A stretch of 64,000 nt of DNA from Bacillota bacterium (GCA_023391105.1 JAEWBO010000022.1:1-64000), one strand, 5' to 3'; counted from the stretch's first letter, positions 24,561-33,780 are shown. Notes: a model not told the origin generated them from the sequence alone. Translations and numbers: made by a program.

Positions 24561-25256
24561 CTACAGCGGACTGCTTTTGATTTTTGAAAACCTGCGCGGA
24601 TACAGCTTTGGCGTGGGTTTTTGTTTTTGTATCAGCAGAATCGCGCCGCGACCCACGGCATAGCGGCCCGCATCAGCGCATCCGAGCGTTTCCATCGCGG
24701 ATGCGGCTTCGCTTATCTCCTGCTCAAATGTCTCGCCCTTCCATGCCGCCAATATGCCGCCGGATCTGAGCAACGGCACCGAAAGCTCTAGCAGCATGGG
24801 CAGCGGCGCCACCGCGCGCGATACGACGACATCAAAGCTTTCGCGCATACTCCCTCGCGCGAGCTCTTCAACGCGTCCGCATATCACCGTGGCGTGCACA
24901 TTCATGTCCGCAAGCGCCTGCTTAATGAAATCCGTCTTCTTACCCGATGCGTCCAGCAGACAAAGGTCGATGTCAGATCGAAGCAGCTTAAGCGGCACAC
25001 CCGGGAAGCCCGCGCCCGTACCGATGTCCATCAATCGGCAGCCTTGTGTGAGCTCAGCCGCACTGCATAGCGCCATCGCGCCCGCAAAATGCTGCTCCGC
25101 CGCCTGTGCTTCGTCCGTAATGCGGGTTAAGTTATGACGTTTATTCGCTTCCACCACGCGCTCATAATAAGCGGCGCACTGTTCCAGCACCGTTTCGTTA
25201 TATTCAATCCCAAGGCTGCTTAGCCTTTCAGCGAGAGTATTCTTAAAAAGCGTCAT
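24561..25256 (-). CDS. rsmG: 16S rRNA (guanine-527-N7)-methyltransferase RsmG
   Basis: 231 residues, class I SAM-dependent methyltransferase that modifies G527 of 16S rRNA; loss gives low-level streptomycin resistance in other species. SAM motif LMDIGTGAGFPGVPLKLL at about 68-85, then LCLLDASGKKTDF and VVSRAVAPLPMLLELS. Its ATG overlaps the ispE stop by one base (TAATG), so translation is coupled. In many relatives rsmG lies near the replication origin, but here it is in an operon with ispE. Confidence 0.96.
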   Translation of the reverse strand: MTLFKNTLAERLSSLGIEYNETVLEQCAAYYERVVEANKRHNLTRITDEAQAAEQHFAGAMALCSAAELTQGCRLMDIGTGAGFPGVPLKLLRSDIDLCLLDASGKKTDFIKQALADMNVHATVICGRVEELARGSMRESFDVVVSRAVAPLPMLLELSVPLLRSGGILAAWKGETFEQEISEAASAMETLGCADAGRYAVGRGAILLIQKQKPTPKLYPRRFSKIKSSPL

Positions 25257-26119
25257 TATTTCGTCTCCTGATCTTCAATTTCGATGCCTTTGTTCACCGC
25301 GCTGACCGCACCGCAGTAAGCAAATTCTCCTTTGATGCGCTCAGCGGCATCCTGTGCTTGCTGCTGTGTGGCAAAAGGAGCGAACATGCTGCTGCCCGAG
25401 CCGCTCATGAGCGCGCGCTTCGCGCCCGCCGCCATCAGTGCGTTTGCGGCCTTCATAATTTCCGGGGCAATCCCAAGAGCCGCCATGCCCAGCGCGTTAC
25501 CCGCGTATCGCAGATAAAGCTCGATATCGCCCTTGGCGAGCGCATATTCCACGGTATCAATATGCAGTGGTGCTGATTTTTTATATCGCCGAAACGCTTC
25601 TGCGGTCGACACGCCCGCGTTCGGCTTGACGATCACAAAATGCAATGGCTTTGCAGTCTCGATCTGTTTTAGTTTCTCACCAACACCCATGGCACGTGCC
25701 GTGCCGCCAGTCAGCGCGAAAGGCACATCTGCACCAACACTCAAGCCAAGGGCGGCTAGCTGATTTGTGTTTAGTCCCGCACCATACAGCACATTGAGGC
25801 CTGTGAGCACAGCAGCCGCGTCCGCGCTCGCACCGCCCAGCCCCGCCTCAGAGGGTATGCGCTTTTGAATATAAATACGTGCGCCGCTAATCCCCGTCTG
25901 CTGCGCAAACGCCCGAGCCGCGAGGTAAGCTGTGTTGCGCTGCATATCCACATGGCCGTCATCCATCTCAACACAAATGTCGTCTGCTTTTTCTATTGTC
26001 ACCGTATCATGAAGAGATATGCTCTGCATAATACCATCAAGCTCATGATAGCCGTCGGGGCGTTTACCTCGAATATCCAGCGAAAGATTCAATTTTGCAT
26101 AGGCTTTCAGTCGAATCAT
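25256..26119 (-). CDS. ispE: 4-diphosphocytidyl-2-C-methyl-D-erythritol kinase IspE
   Basis: 287 residues, GHMP kinase of the MEP isoprenoid pathway that phosphorylates CDP-ME. It starts MIRLKAYAKLNLSLDI with the substrate-binding Lys/Asn, the ATP loop PSEAGLGGASADAAAVL is at about 90-106, and the third motif LMSGSGSSMFAPF near 250. ATG 26119 is used with GGAGAAGACAA; an 11-codon longer frame overlaps the upstream gene. It is coupled to the QueG-like gene by ATGA overlap and to rsmG by TAATG. IspD and IspF are encoded at 48223. Confidence 0.95.
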   Translation of the reverse strand: MIRLKAYAKLNLSLDIRGKRPDGYHELDGIMQSISLHDTVTIEKADDICVEMDDGHVDMQRNTAYLAARAFAQQTGISGARIYIQKRIPSEAGLGGASADAAAVLTGLNVLYGAGLNTNQLAALGLSVGADVPFALTGGTARAMGVGEKLKQIETAKPLHFVIVKPNAGVSTAEAFRRYKKSAPLHIDTVEYALAKGDIELYLRYAGNALGMAALGIAPEIMKAANALMAAGAKRALMSGSGSSMFAPFATQQQAQDAAERIKGEFAYCGAVSAVNKGIEIEDQETK

Positions 26120-26988
26120 TTGTCTTCTCCGCTCAGTTTGTCTATGGCCCAAAGCGCATGCGTGCGAATAGGCTCCGCTTCGTTCTGTGCAAGCTGCTTA
26201 AGCTTTTCCCGCAGCTGCGTTTGTCCCGTGGCCGCGGCATACAGCGCCCCTTGGGAAATCAGCCGACCGCGGCGCGCCATATTCGGCCCTGCGATATTGC
26301 GCACTTCTGTGGTTGCAGCACCGCTTAGCAGCTCTTCAAGCGCGAAATGAACAGGCTTACTTTGGGCATCGTCGTTCAGCGGGCATGCGCTCTGGCATTT
26401 CTCACAACCAATAAGTTGATACACGTCGCCACGCAGCAGTTCGGGAACAGTGCCGTTTATATGATAGCGCAGGCAGTTTTGCAGGTCTCCCGCCGCGTTA
26501 GACGGGCATGCCACCGTGCACGCGCCGCAGTGCAGGCAGTGCGAATCTCCCTTTTCATAATCGCACGGTTCGCATAAGTTGGTCAGCACCGTTTGTATGC
26601 ACACAAAAGAGCCAAGGCAGGGGTGATAGTAAAACCCGTTATCTCCCATAAAGCCGCCCGTTCGAAGCGCTACCTGCTTGGCATCAATTGCCGTCGTATG
26701 CAGCGCATTTGCCCCATTCTGCTTTAAATATTCTGCCACGGTACGCGCCGCGTGATATGATGCGTGCGATGCGATGTAATATGCCGAAAGCGCCATATGC
26801 CCTTGCGGCGGCGGAGCCGCAGGGCGGTAAGCCGCAAAAAGCACAACAATACACGTCGCGCTGCCAAGCAGCGCATGAGGCTGCTGCAAATTATTTTTTT
26901 CTGTCATATCGTTCGCAGCGGCAAACCGGATATCGTCAAAACCCTGCTCCATTGCGAACTTTATAAGCTGCTGCTTGGTCATGTCCAT
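26116..26988 (-). CDS. QueG-like iron-sulfur protein (epoxyqueuosine reductase family)
   Basis: 290 residues. The N-terminal part is a DUF1730-like cobalamin-binding region. It is followed by two 4Fe-4S cluster motifs, CLHCGACTVACPSNA near 150 and GCEKCQSACPLND near 192, and a C-terminal HEAT-like helix pair (THALWAIDKLSG). Bona fide QueG, which makes queuosine from epoxyqueuosine in tRNA, is usually 350 or more residues, so this is a short relative and the reaction is not certain. A preQ1 riboswitch and QueT elsewhere in the window support queuosine salvage. No good ribosome binding site is seen before ATG 26988. Confidence 0.8.
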   Translation of the reverse strand: MDMTKQQLIKFAMEQGFDDIRFAAANDMTEKNNLQQPHALLGSATCIVVLFAAYRPAAPPPQGHMALSAYYIASHASYHAARTVAEYLKQNGANALHTTAIDAKQVALRTGGFMGDNGFYYHPCLGSFVCIQTVLTNLCEPCDYEKGDSHCLHCGACTVACPSNAAGDLQNCLRYHINGTVPELLRGDVYQLIGCEKCQSACPLNDDAQSKPVHFALEELLSGAATTEVRNIAGPNMARRGRLISQGALYAAATGQTQLREKLKQLAQNEAEPIRTHALWAIDKLSGEDK

Positions 26989-27135
26989 GTCGAAATTATT
27001 GCATATACAGGTAAAAATAACAATTCAAAAGTCTAAAAACCTTGCGCGCATCACTTTACTGATATATAATTGACAGGAAAGTGTGTACCCGTCTTTGTTC
27101 TGGTGCTGCGCAAAAACAGTTAAAGGATATCATAT

Positions 27136-27549
27136 ATGAGAGCATACAAAAAGTACAATTTGTTAATATTGATGGTTTGCCTGATTCTTCTCGTGACCGC
27201 CTGTGCCAAGGCCGACCCGATTGTGACAGATATCGGCTCGTTCGAATATACACAGGAGTTCATGAAAAGCATCGACGATACGGTTGCAGCCGATGGAAAT
27301 ACGCTGCTGGTGATTTACTTAAAGCCTGCTGAGGGCACGAACCTTGATCTCGACGCAGCGGAAGACTATTTCTTCGGCGGCACACAGGCGATCCTTGCGG
27401 ATAACACCTACGATTTAAAGTGTCTTTCCTTTGAACGGGTGGATAACGCGTATATACGCGTTGGGCTCGTGTTTGAGGTTGTCGACAACGGCTATGAGGA
27501 ATCAGCGGAGCAGCCCACCGTGCAGCTTGTGCTGCCCTCAGTCAAATAA
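27136..27549 (+). CDS. Putative lipoprotein
   Basis: 137 residues. The signal peptide has a basic start (MRAYKKYN), a hydrophobic core and the lipobox LVTAC with the modified Cys at residue 23. The mature part is about 115 residues, acidic, with no recognised domain (segments LLVIYLKPAEGTNLDLDAAE and YIRVGLVFEVVDNGYEE). The start is weakly supported by AAAGGATATCAT. It converges on the TtcA-like gene, the two coding ends overlapping by 12 bases. Confidence 0.75.
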   Translation: MRAYKKYNLLILMVCLILLVTACAKADPIVTDIGSFEYTQEFMKSIDDTVAADGNTLLVIYLKPAEGTNLDLDAAEDYFFGGTQAILADNTYDLKCLSFERVDNAYIRVGLVFEVVDNGYEESAEQPTVQLVLPSVK

Positions 27550-28248
27550 CGAGTACTGTGACACGTTTCTAAGTGCGGTCATTATCATTTCACGCGCGTT
27601 CGGGTTGCTTTGGCAGATAAGCTTAAGCAGCCCTTTTGTTTCTTCCCGTTTGGTGCTACCCGATGCGGGACACGGATTTTTGGCAACGGGAATATTGTGA
27701 CGGCGCACGGCCGATATGATCTCCTTCTCAGGCAGATATATAAACGGACGCAGCAGCGTGACGCCTTTTCTGTCAAGCTCGGTGACAGGTTTAAATGTGC
27801 GCATACGGCCTTCATATAGCATGCTTAGCAGCAGCGATTCCAGACAGTCTTCCCTGTGATGCGCAAACGCACAAACACGAAGCCCCTCAGTTTTTAAGGC
27901 GTTAAATAGTTCGCCCTTTCTCATTCGCGCACACAGCGCGCACGGATTGCTCTCTTTGCGCACATCAAACACAATTCTCGCAATGTCCGTTTTCACAACC
28001 GTATAAGGAATACCAAGTGAAGCGCAATAATCTGCGATCACATGGGTGGCAAAGCCCTCAAACCCAAGATCCACGGTAAACGCGCGAACATGATAATTAA
28101 CGCGAGAGAAGTTTTTATACAGATGCAGCGCATAAAGCAGTGCCATAGAATCCTTGCCGCCCGACACACCAACCGCCACCGTATCGCCCTGCCTGATCAT
28201 GCCGTGGTCTTCATCCGCGCGCCGCAGATACCCCAAAACGTGTTTCAT
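27538..28248 (-). CDS. TtcA-type PP-loop tRNA thiolation family ATPase
   Basis: 236 residues. The PP-loop GVSGGKDSMALLYAL at about 28-42 binds ATP, and PCALCARMRKG near 120 gives the CxxC pair, with another Cys in NPCPASG, as in TtcA/TtuA-like enzymes that thiolate tRNA (2-thiocytidine 32 or similar). Which tRNA position is modified cannot be decided. ATG 28248 is chosen for spacing from CAGGCAGG; 28251 is possible. Confidence 0.87.
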   Translation of the reverse strand: MKHVLGYLRRADEDHGMIRQGDTVAVGVSGGKDSMALLYALHLYKNFSRVNYHVRAFTVDLGFEGFATHVIADYCASLGIPYTVVKTDIARIVFDVRKESNPCALCARMRKGELFNALKTEGLRVCAFAHHREDCLESLLLSMLYEGRMRTFKPVTELDRKGVTLLRPFIYLPEKEIISAVRRHNIPVAKNPCPASGSTKREETKGLLKLICQSNPNAREMIMTALRNVSQYSLFD

Positions 28249-28357
28249 CATCTACCTGCCTGAAAGAATATTCGTATTATAGCAGTTTCTTAGTTGCCAA
28301 CACAATAGCGTTCATATAGAATGGCAATATATACATAAGAGAAAGGCGGAAGTTTGT

Positions 28358-28813
28358 TTGGTTACATTTTGGAGTTATCTGGCAGTTTTTGGGTTATCTT
28401 CTGTCCCCATTATTGAGCTGAAAGGCGCTATCCCCCTCGGCATTAGCTTAGGGATTCCCGAATTAGAGTGTTTTATCGTGGCCGTGTTCGGCTCTATGAT
28501 ATTTTCGCCGCTGATTATCCTGCTAACGCGGCGTGTTCTCAATTGGTTAATGAACAGTAAAGTCAAGCTTTTCAGCCGCTTTGGGAACTGGCAGCATGAG
28601 CGGCTGCTTCGGCGCGGCGGCAAGGTTGAAAAATACCGCGCATGGTTCCTATTCATATTTGTCGCGATACCGCTGCCCACCACGGGCGTGTGGACAGGCT
28701 CAATGATCGCCGGTCTGTTTGACATCCGCCTGCAGCATGCGCTGCCCATAATATTTGTGGGCAACTGCATCGCCGGCGTTTTGGTCTGGCTCATCTGGGG
28801 CTTTGCGACTTAA
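28358..28813 (+). CDS. Small multidrug-export family membrane protein (COG2426 type)
   Basis: 151 residues with four or so hydrophobic spans and the family segments IELKGAIPLGISLG near 20 and FVAIPLPTTGVWTGSMIAGL near 100, characteristic of the putative small multidrug export group. TTG 28358 is the start, about 10 bases after AAAGGCGG. Its substrate is unknown. The SAM riboswitch follows on the same strand, but with its own promoter. Confidence 0.82.
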   Translation: MVTFWSYLAVFGLSSVPIIELKGAIPLGISLGIPELECFIVAVFGSMIFSPLIILLTRRVLNWLMNSKVKLFSRFGNWQHERLLRRGGKVEKYRAWFLFIFVAIPLPTTGVWTGSMIAGLFDIRLQHALPIIFVGNCIAGVLVWLIWGFAT

Positions 28814-28841
28814 CAAAAAGTAACGAGTTTGCTGAAAATAG

Positions 28842-28871
28842 TTTACAACATTATCATCAATATGGTATGAT
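28842..28871 (+). promoter_or_regulatory. Promoter of the SAM riboswitch-metK transcript
   Basis: TTTACA (28842-28847) and TATGAT (28866-28871) are separated by 18 bases, with the aptamer starting about 20 bases later. Confidence 0.6.
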
Positions 28872-28891
28872 TAATGCTAAAATAAGAAACC

Positions 28892-29017
28892 CTTATCAAG
28901 AGTGGTGGAGGGACGGGCCCTGTGAAACCCGGCAACCGGACGATTAGTCAAGGTGCCAATTCCCGACAGATGAGGTGAGAAAAGATATTTTCCAGCCTCG
29001 CTAATGCGGGGTTTTTT
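28892..29017 (+). promoter_or_regulatory. SAM-I (S-box) riboswitch with terminator
   Basis: The aptamer core is textbook: CTTATCAAGAG-GGTGGAGGGA, then GGCCCTGTGAAACCCGGCAACC (quoted in part), GGTGCCAATTCC, ACAGATGAGGTGAG and GATA closing P1. It is followed by CCTCGC-TAAT-GCGGGG and six T (28996-29017), an intrinsic terminator. SAM binding should stop transcription before metK, a feedback loop on SAM synthesis. Confidence 0.97.
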
Positions 29018-29044
29018 ATTTAATAAGTAAATCAGGAGTGGAAA

Positions 29045-30175
29045 ATGAGAAGATTATTCACATCAGAATCGGTCACAGAAGGACATCCGGACAAACTATG
29101 CGACCAGATCAGCGACAGCGTGCTCGACGCGATATTGGCCGAGGATCCAAACGCCCATGTGGCGTGTGAAACGGCGGTGAACACCGGTCTCGTGCTTGTG
29201 ATGGGTGAAATCACGACAGATTGCTACGTGGACATCCCCAAGATCGTGCGCGGCACCATAATCGATATCGGTTTTACGCGCGCCAAGTTTGGCTTCGACG
29301 GCAACACCTGCGGCGTGATACTCAGCATTGACGAGCAGTCGCCCGATATCGCCATGGGCGTTAACAGGGCGGATCAGGGCGCAGGTGATCAGGGCATGAT
29401 GTTCGGGTTTGCCTGCCGTGAAACAGAGGAGCTCATGCCGCTGCCCATCACGCTTGCGCACCGGCTGACGCGCCAGCTGGCCGCTGTCCGTAAGGATGGC
29501 ACACTCGCATACCTGAGACCGGACGGTAAATCGCAGGTGACGGTGGAATACGAGGGCAATACGCCGGTGCGCGTGGATGCCATCGTGGTGTCCACTCAGC
29601 ATGCGGACGATGTTTCGCAGGAGCAAATCAGAACGGATATCATTAAGCATGTCATCAACGCCGTCATTCCGTCTGAACTGCTGGATAAGGATACGAAATA
29701 TTATGTGAACCCGACAGGCCGTTTCGTAATCGGCGGGCCCGCAGGCGATTCAGGGCTCACCGGCCGCAAAATCATCGTGGACACTTACGGCGGATATGCG
29801 CGTCACGGCGGGGGCGCATTTTCGGGCAAAGACCCGTCTAAGGTGGACAGAAGCGCGGCGTATGCCACGCGCCACATTGCCAAGAATGTGGTCGCCGCAG
29901 GTCTTGCGGAGCGTTGCGAGATCGAGGTGGCTTACGCCATCGGCGTCGCAGAGCCCGTGTCCATATACGTGGACACGTTTGGCACAGGAGTGACGGACGA
30001 CGACAAGCTCGCCGCTCTCATTCATCACGCCATCGATCTGCGACCAGCGGCCATCATCGAGCGGCTTAATCTGCGCGCGCCGATATACAGGCAAACGGCG
30101 TCATATGGCCATTTCGGACGGATTGATCTTGACCTGCCGTGGGAGCGGCTGGACTTGGTCGATAAGCTCAGATGA
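29045..30175 (+). CDS. metK: S-adenosylmethionine synthetase
   Basis: 376 residues. MetK makes SAM from methionine and ATP and works as a tetramer. Motifs: FTSESVTEGHPDKLCDQISD at the N terminus, GAGDQGMMFGFA near 117, GGPAGDSGLTGRKIIVDTYGG (quoted in part) near 230, and GGGAFSGKDPSKVDRSAAY near 258. The length is slightly below the common 390 or so but all blocks are present. ATG 29045 follows CAGGAGTGGAAA. It is controlled by the preceding SAM riboswitch and ends at a terminator. Confidence 0.98.
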   Translation: MRRLFTSESVTEGHPDKLCDQISDSVLDAILAEDPNAHVACETAVNTGLVLVMGEITTDCYVDIPKIVRGTIIDIGFTRAKFGFDGNTCGVILSIDEQSPDIAMGVNRADQGAGDQGMMFGFACRETEELMPLPITLAHRLTRQLAAVRKDGTLAYLRPDGKSQVTVEYEGNTPVRVDAIVVSTQHADDVSQEQIRTDIIKHVINAVIPSELLDKDTKYYVNPTGRFVIGGPAGDSGLTGRKIIVDTYGGYARHGGGAFSGKDPSKVDRSAAYATRHIAKNVVAAGLAERCEIEVAYAIGVAEPVSIYVDTFGTGVTDDDKLAALIHHAIDLRPAAIIERLNLRAPIYRQTASYGHFGRIDLDLPWERLDLVDKLR

Positions 30176-30189
30176 GATATGCACATGGC

Positions 30190-30218
30190 AAAAGCGGCAT
30201 GACCCACATGCTGCTTTT
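30190..30218 (+). terminator. Intrinsic terminator of metK
   Basis: AAAAGCGGCAT and ATGCTGCTTTT form the stem, with a 7-base loop and following T-rich tract. Confidence 0.8.
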
Positions 30219-30329
30219 CTTATACTGCGGTCTATAAAAATGTGGCAATACAGCTTCATACACATGAAGAGAAAACCAAACTCAACATTTTTATATCGAA
30301 AAAAGATTAAGAAGTTAGGATAACAAACA

Positions 30330-31178
30330 ATGAAATATTATCACGTTGATGTTTTTTCTGAAAAGCCTTTAAGCGGCAACGGGCTCACGGTCGTTTTTCC
30401 GGACAGACTTCTTGACAGTGACGAGATGCTCAAAATCACACAGGAACTTCGCCAGTTTGAGACGATATTTATCTATGAGAAAAATGCGGCTGGCGCTTAT
30501 CCGGTGCGTATCTTCACGATGGATGAAGAACTCACATTTGCGGGGCATCCCATACTCGGGGCAGGCGCTGTGCTGCACCGCATTTATTATTGTTCTGAAA
30601 AAGCTGAAATTATTTTCGATCTTTCGGGACGCAATGTCTTTGTATCGTCCGAAATAAAAGATAACAGGTATAACGTCACAATGAATCAGGGAGCCCCGAC
30701 CTTTGCCGGAAGCGTCCGCAAAAGTCATTATGGTGAAGTCGCACAAGCACTGGGACTGCAAGCATCAGATATTCATGATGTGCTGCCGATTGAGGTTGTC
30801 TCCACAGGGCTTGATTATCTGCTGGTACCGCTAAGGCACGGCATAGACCGCGCGAAAATCAACATCAGCGAATTCGAGGCATTTCTTTGCCGCTTTGGTG
30901 CCAAGTTTGTCTATGTGTTTGATACTGATTCGTTGGAATGCCGCACATGGGACAACAATGGCACGACAGAGGATGTCGCAACGGGCAGCGCGGCTGGACC
31001 GCTGTGCGCCTATCTTGTAAAGCACGGGATAGCAAGCTCTGAGGAAGTTGTGAGTATTCATCAGGGGAGATTTGTGGATCGGCCATCCGTGATTAAAGCG
31101 TGGATGGCCAATGCATCCGGCCAAGTCTTTATTAGCGGCGATGTTTCGTTCTTTGCGGCAGGAGAAATTTTCATTTAG
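30330..31178 (+). CDS. PhzF-family isomerase-like protein
   Basis: 282 residues with the diaminopimelate-epimerase-like double fold of PhzF proteins. Family blocks are the opening YYHVDVFSEKPLSGNGL, the catalytic Glu region LRQFETIFIYE near 45, FTMDEELTFAGHPILGAGAVL near 70 and the C-terminal EDVATGSAAGPLCAYLVKHG near 220. The substrate is unknown; only some members take part in phenazine synthesis. The start is weakly supported by TTAGGATAACAAACA. Confidence 0.9.
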   Translation: MKYYHVDVFSEKPLSGNGLTVVFPDRLLDSDEMLKITQELRQFETIFIYEKNAAGAYPVRIFTMDEELTFAGHPILGAGAVLHRIYYCSEKAEIIFDLSGRNVFVSSEIKDNRYNVTMNQGAPTFAGSVRKSHYGEVAQALGLQASDIHDVLPIEVVSTGLDYLLVPLRHGIDRAKINISEFEAFLCRFGAKFVYVFDTDSLECRTWDNNGTTEDVATGSAAGPLCAYLVKHGIASSEEVVSIHQGRFVDRPSVIKAWMANASGQVFISGDVSFFAAGEIFI

Positions 31179-31205
31179 CGTACGGCGACAGTGTGGGTCT
31201 GCCTG

Positions 31206-31253
31206 CGAGCAGCGAAGCAATTATAAGCGTGAATGAATGCTTCGCCGCTCTGC
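31206..31253. repeat. Inverted repeat between convergent genes
   Basis: AGCAGCGAAGCA (31209-31220) pairs with TGCTTCGCCGCT (31239-31250), with one mismatch, around an 18-base loop. It may help end both converging transcripts; no clear run of T. Confidence 0.4.
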
Positions 31254-31295
31254 GGTACACTAAAATCGAGCGCACCTTATTATCAGCAAGTTTAT

Positions 31296-31814
31296 TTAAA
31301 AATGATTATAATAGACAGTTTGTTCAAGAGGGTATCGTTTATAGTGTGCCGGTTTCGGTGATGAGTCATCAGCCGGATAACCGGTGGGAAGCAGCGCAAC
31401 AGGGATATAGTTCTCGGGAAGATTGAACCTTTCACTTATCTTTATTGGATCGAAATATCCAACCCAAGTCGTGCCGAGCCCAAGCTCCGCCGCTTGAAGC
31501 ATCATGTGTGTGGTGACAATGCTGGCATCGACTTCTCCGCTGTTATTATCGTCATATTCGCGGTTCCAAGCGATTGTTCGATCGTAACAGATAAGAAAAG
31601 CCAAAGGCGCGTCAAAATGATATGCCGTACATGCTTTTAGATCGTCAATTGCCTGTTCACTTTCAATAACCAGTATTCTTTGCGGTTGAAAGTTACACGC
31701 AGTCGGTGATGCCTGGGCTGTTTTGAGAATAAGATCAATCTTTTCTCTTTCCACGGTTTTGCTGCTGAACTTTCTAACCGAATACCTTTCCAACGCCAAC
31801 TGATTGAAGCTCAT
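31296..31814 (-). CDS. Nitroreductase family protein
   Basis: 172 residues, an FMN-dependent nitroreductase-fold oxidoreductase. It opens LALERYSVRKFSSKTVE with the FMN-phosphate-binding RYSVRKF, followed by ASPTACNFQPQRILVIE and the C-terminal AAELGLGTTWVGYF that packs on the flavin. Start ATG 31814 after AGGAGAATTGTG; the upstream 31 codons in frame are not coding. The HxlR-type regulator gene 165 bases upstream on the same strand is a plausible controller. Confidence 0.93.
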   Translation of the reverse strand: MSFNQLALERYSVRKFSSKTVEREKIDLILKTAQASPTACNFQPQRILVIESEQAIDDLKACTAYHFDAPLAFLICYDRTIAWNREYDDNNSGEVDASIVTTHMMLQAAELGLGTTWVGYFDPIKISERFNLPENYIPVALLPTGYPADDSSPKPAHYKRYPLEQTVYYNHF

Positions 31815-31979
31815 CACAATTCTCCTAAATTGAATTTTAAACTTATGCTTAATATATACAAAAAACACAGAAACACAAGTACGCACTTTTTTGTATACCA
31901 GAGGCAAATCAGAAAGATAGGCACTGAAAAGTAAGTTGTTTTATAAATTCATGTTGTTAATTCAACAGAGTTTTATACC

Positions 31980-32327
31980 TTATTTTGCTGTTGTAGTATG
32001 ATCGGCTTTGTCTATTAATCCTTGACCCCATTCATTCATTTTATACAAAATAGGTGTCAAAGACTTACCAAAATCCGTGAGGGAATATTCGACTCTTGGC
32101 GGAACCTGGGCATAGACCGTGCGTATGACCAGCCCTTTTTCTTCCATGGCCTTTAGCTGCTGGCGCAACATTTTTGGCGTGATTTGAGGAAAAAGCCTTT
32201 GTAATTCATTATAGCGGTGTTCCCCCTCGCTTAAATGCCATAGCAGCAGCACTTTCCATTTCCCGCCGATAATGTCAATCGTCATTTCCAACGGGCAGTG
32301 GTATTCTTTGTTTTTGTATTCAACCAT
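31980..32327 (-). CDS. HxlR-family transcriptional regulator
   Basis: 115 residues with the HxlR winged helix: CPLEMTIDIIGGKWKVLLLW near the N terminus, then LQRLFPQITPKMLRQQLKAME with the recognition helix and the wing PPRVEYSLTDFGKSL. The N-terminal Cys (residue 9) is typical of redox- or electrophile-sensing members. Start ATG 32327 rather than TTG six codons upstream. It probably controls the nitroreductase gene downstream. Confidence 0.92.
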   Translation of the reverse strand: MVEYKNKEYHCPLEMTIDIIGGKWKVLLLWHLSEGEHRYNELQRLFPQITPKMLRQQLKAMEEKGLVIRTVYAQVPPRVEYSLTDFGKSLTPILYKMNEWGQGLIDKADHTTTAK

Positions 32328-32465
32328 AAAGCATGACTCTCTCAAAATAATTTATTGTATTAATATTTTACCATTATTTTATTGTAATGCAAGCAGACAT
32401 GTAAGTCATCAGCTGTTAAGCATGCTCTATGGTTTATTCACACCTATTAAACACATAGTAAAGAA

Positions 32466-32496
32466 ACAAGCCGGGGCGCTGCCCCGGCTGTTCGTG
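32466..32496 (-). terminator. Intrinsic terminator of the MFS gene
   Basis: On the minus strand GCCGGGGC-AGCG-CCCCGGC type stem (32470-32489) is followed by TTGTTTCTTT. It lies just after the MFS stop codon. Confidence 0.8.
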
Positions 32497-32503
32497 ATTG
32501 CTT

Positions 32504-33712
32504 TTATTCCTTGATCGGCTTTTTCTTCAACAATAGCATGAGCAAAATTGCCACACAGGCACAGCCCGCCGCTATGAAAAATGCGGGAGACATAAGGGAG
32601 ATATCCTGCGCCGCGACGTTTTTATAATATCCGGCGATGTACGAGGAGGCCACTGCTCCTACGCCAAATCCCAAAAGCACCATGCCATAGTTGGTCGCCA
32701 TATGCTTGGGGCCAAAAAGGTCTGCGGTGAGCGACGGAAAGTTGCTCAAGAAACCGCCATAGAAGAATCCGATAAACCCGATCAGAACATAGATGAAATA
32801 TCCGCTGACGCTGCTGACAAGGGCGGAAAGGATTCCGGAGCCCAAAAGCAAAATGATAATTGTTCTTTTTCGGCCAAGCTTATCAGAAATCATGCCCCAT
32901 GTCAGGCGACCAAGTGAGTTGCACATTGATATGACAAGAACACCGATGGTAGCGGTTTCGCCGAGACCCCTTGCAACGGCAATGGGCTTTGCAAAGCCGA
33001 TCATCATGAGCCCCCCCATGCAGGCCAGCATCAGGGAGAGGGTAATGATATAGAACCTCGGGTCTTTAAGCACTTGCGAGGGGCTTAAGCTGTTGTCCGG
33101 AGCTGACGAAACAGCCTGAGATTGTATCTCAGGAGGATTTTTAAGAAAGAGCCCGCCCACTGTGCAAACAACAAGAAAAATACCGCTGAGCACCATGAAG
33201 GTTTGGGGCTCGCCCACCTGCGGGCCGCCAAAAAGCGCAATCAATTGCTCAATAATCGGCGTGAAAACCACGCCGCCAAACCCCAATGCAGCGACAATCA
33301 AACCGGTGACAAAGCCCTTTTTCTCAGGAAACCATTTTTGGGCACAGGCTATGGTTGTGGAATAAGTGAAGCCCATTCCGGTACCGCCCATCACGCCATA
33401 CCCCACCCACAGCAGCCACGGAATGCTGGCGTTTGCAAAGGACGCTAGCATAAACCCGGCGCTTAAGATGACACCACCGATGATGACAATGGTTCTGGTA
33501 GAAAATTTCGCGGCGAGCTTGCCGCCGATGACGCTGCCTACGGTAAGAGTGGCCAGCAGCAGTGAAAAGGTCAGACTGGCAGCCGCATTGTCCCCATTAA
33601 ATATGCTGTTTGCGATACCTGTCTGAAAAACACTCCATATATATGCGATACCAAGGCAAAGCTGTATCGCAATGGATGCCACGATGGGTCCGGTTCTTTT
33701 TGATACTTTCAT
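32504..33712 (-). CDS. OFA-type major facilitator transporter
   Basis: 402 residues with 12 hydrophobic spans, of the oxalate/formate antiporter (OFA) group of the major facilitator superfamily. Typical features are the N-terminal IQLCLGIAYIWSVFQTGI, VGYGVMGGTGMGFTYSTTIACAQKWFP (quoted in part; span 4 region) and LGRLTWGMISDKLGRKRT as the A-like motif of the second half. Family members carry carboxylates such as oxalate, formate, lactate or pyruvate; the substrate here is unknown. ATG 33712 follows AAGGAGGATTCT. The long leader holds a small ORF and attenuator. Confidence 0.92.
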   Translation of the reverse strand: MKVSKRTGPIVASIAIQLCLGIAYIWSVFQTGIANSIFNGDNAAASLTFSLLLATLTVGSVIGGKLAAKFSTRTIVIIGGVILSAGFMLASFANASIPWLLWVGYGVMGGTGMGFTYSTTIACAQKWFPEKKGFVTGLIVAALGFGGVVFTPIIEQLIALFGGPQVGEPQTFMVLSGIFLVVCTVGGLFLKNPPEIQSQAVSSAPDNSLSPSQVLKDPRFYIITLSLMLACMGGLMMIGFAKPIAVARGLGETATIGVLVISMCNSLGRLTWGMISDKLGRKRTIIILLLGSGILSALVSSVSGYFIYVLIGFIGFFYGGFLSNFPSLTADLFGPKHMATNYGMVLLGFGVGAVASSYIAGYYKNVAAQDISLMSPAFFIAAGCACVAILLMLLLKKKPIKE

Positions 33713-33732
33713 AGAATCCTCCTTAATATAGT

Positions 33733-33760
33733 AAAAGCCCTTACTGTTTGCAGTAAGGGC
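33733..33760 (-). terminator. Attenuator hairpin in the MFS leader
   Basis: On the minus strand GCCCTTACTG (33760-33751) pairs with CAGTAAGGGC (33746-33737), followed by TTTT. It lies between the leader ORF and the MFS ribosome binding site. CTTACTGCAAA within its 5' half can instead pair with TTTGCAGTAAG in the leader ORF (33813-33803). Confidence 0.7.
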
Positions 33761-33780
33761 CTTCTATCCGTTTCGGACTT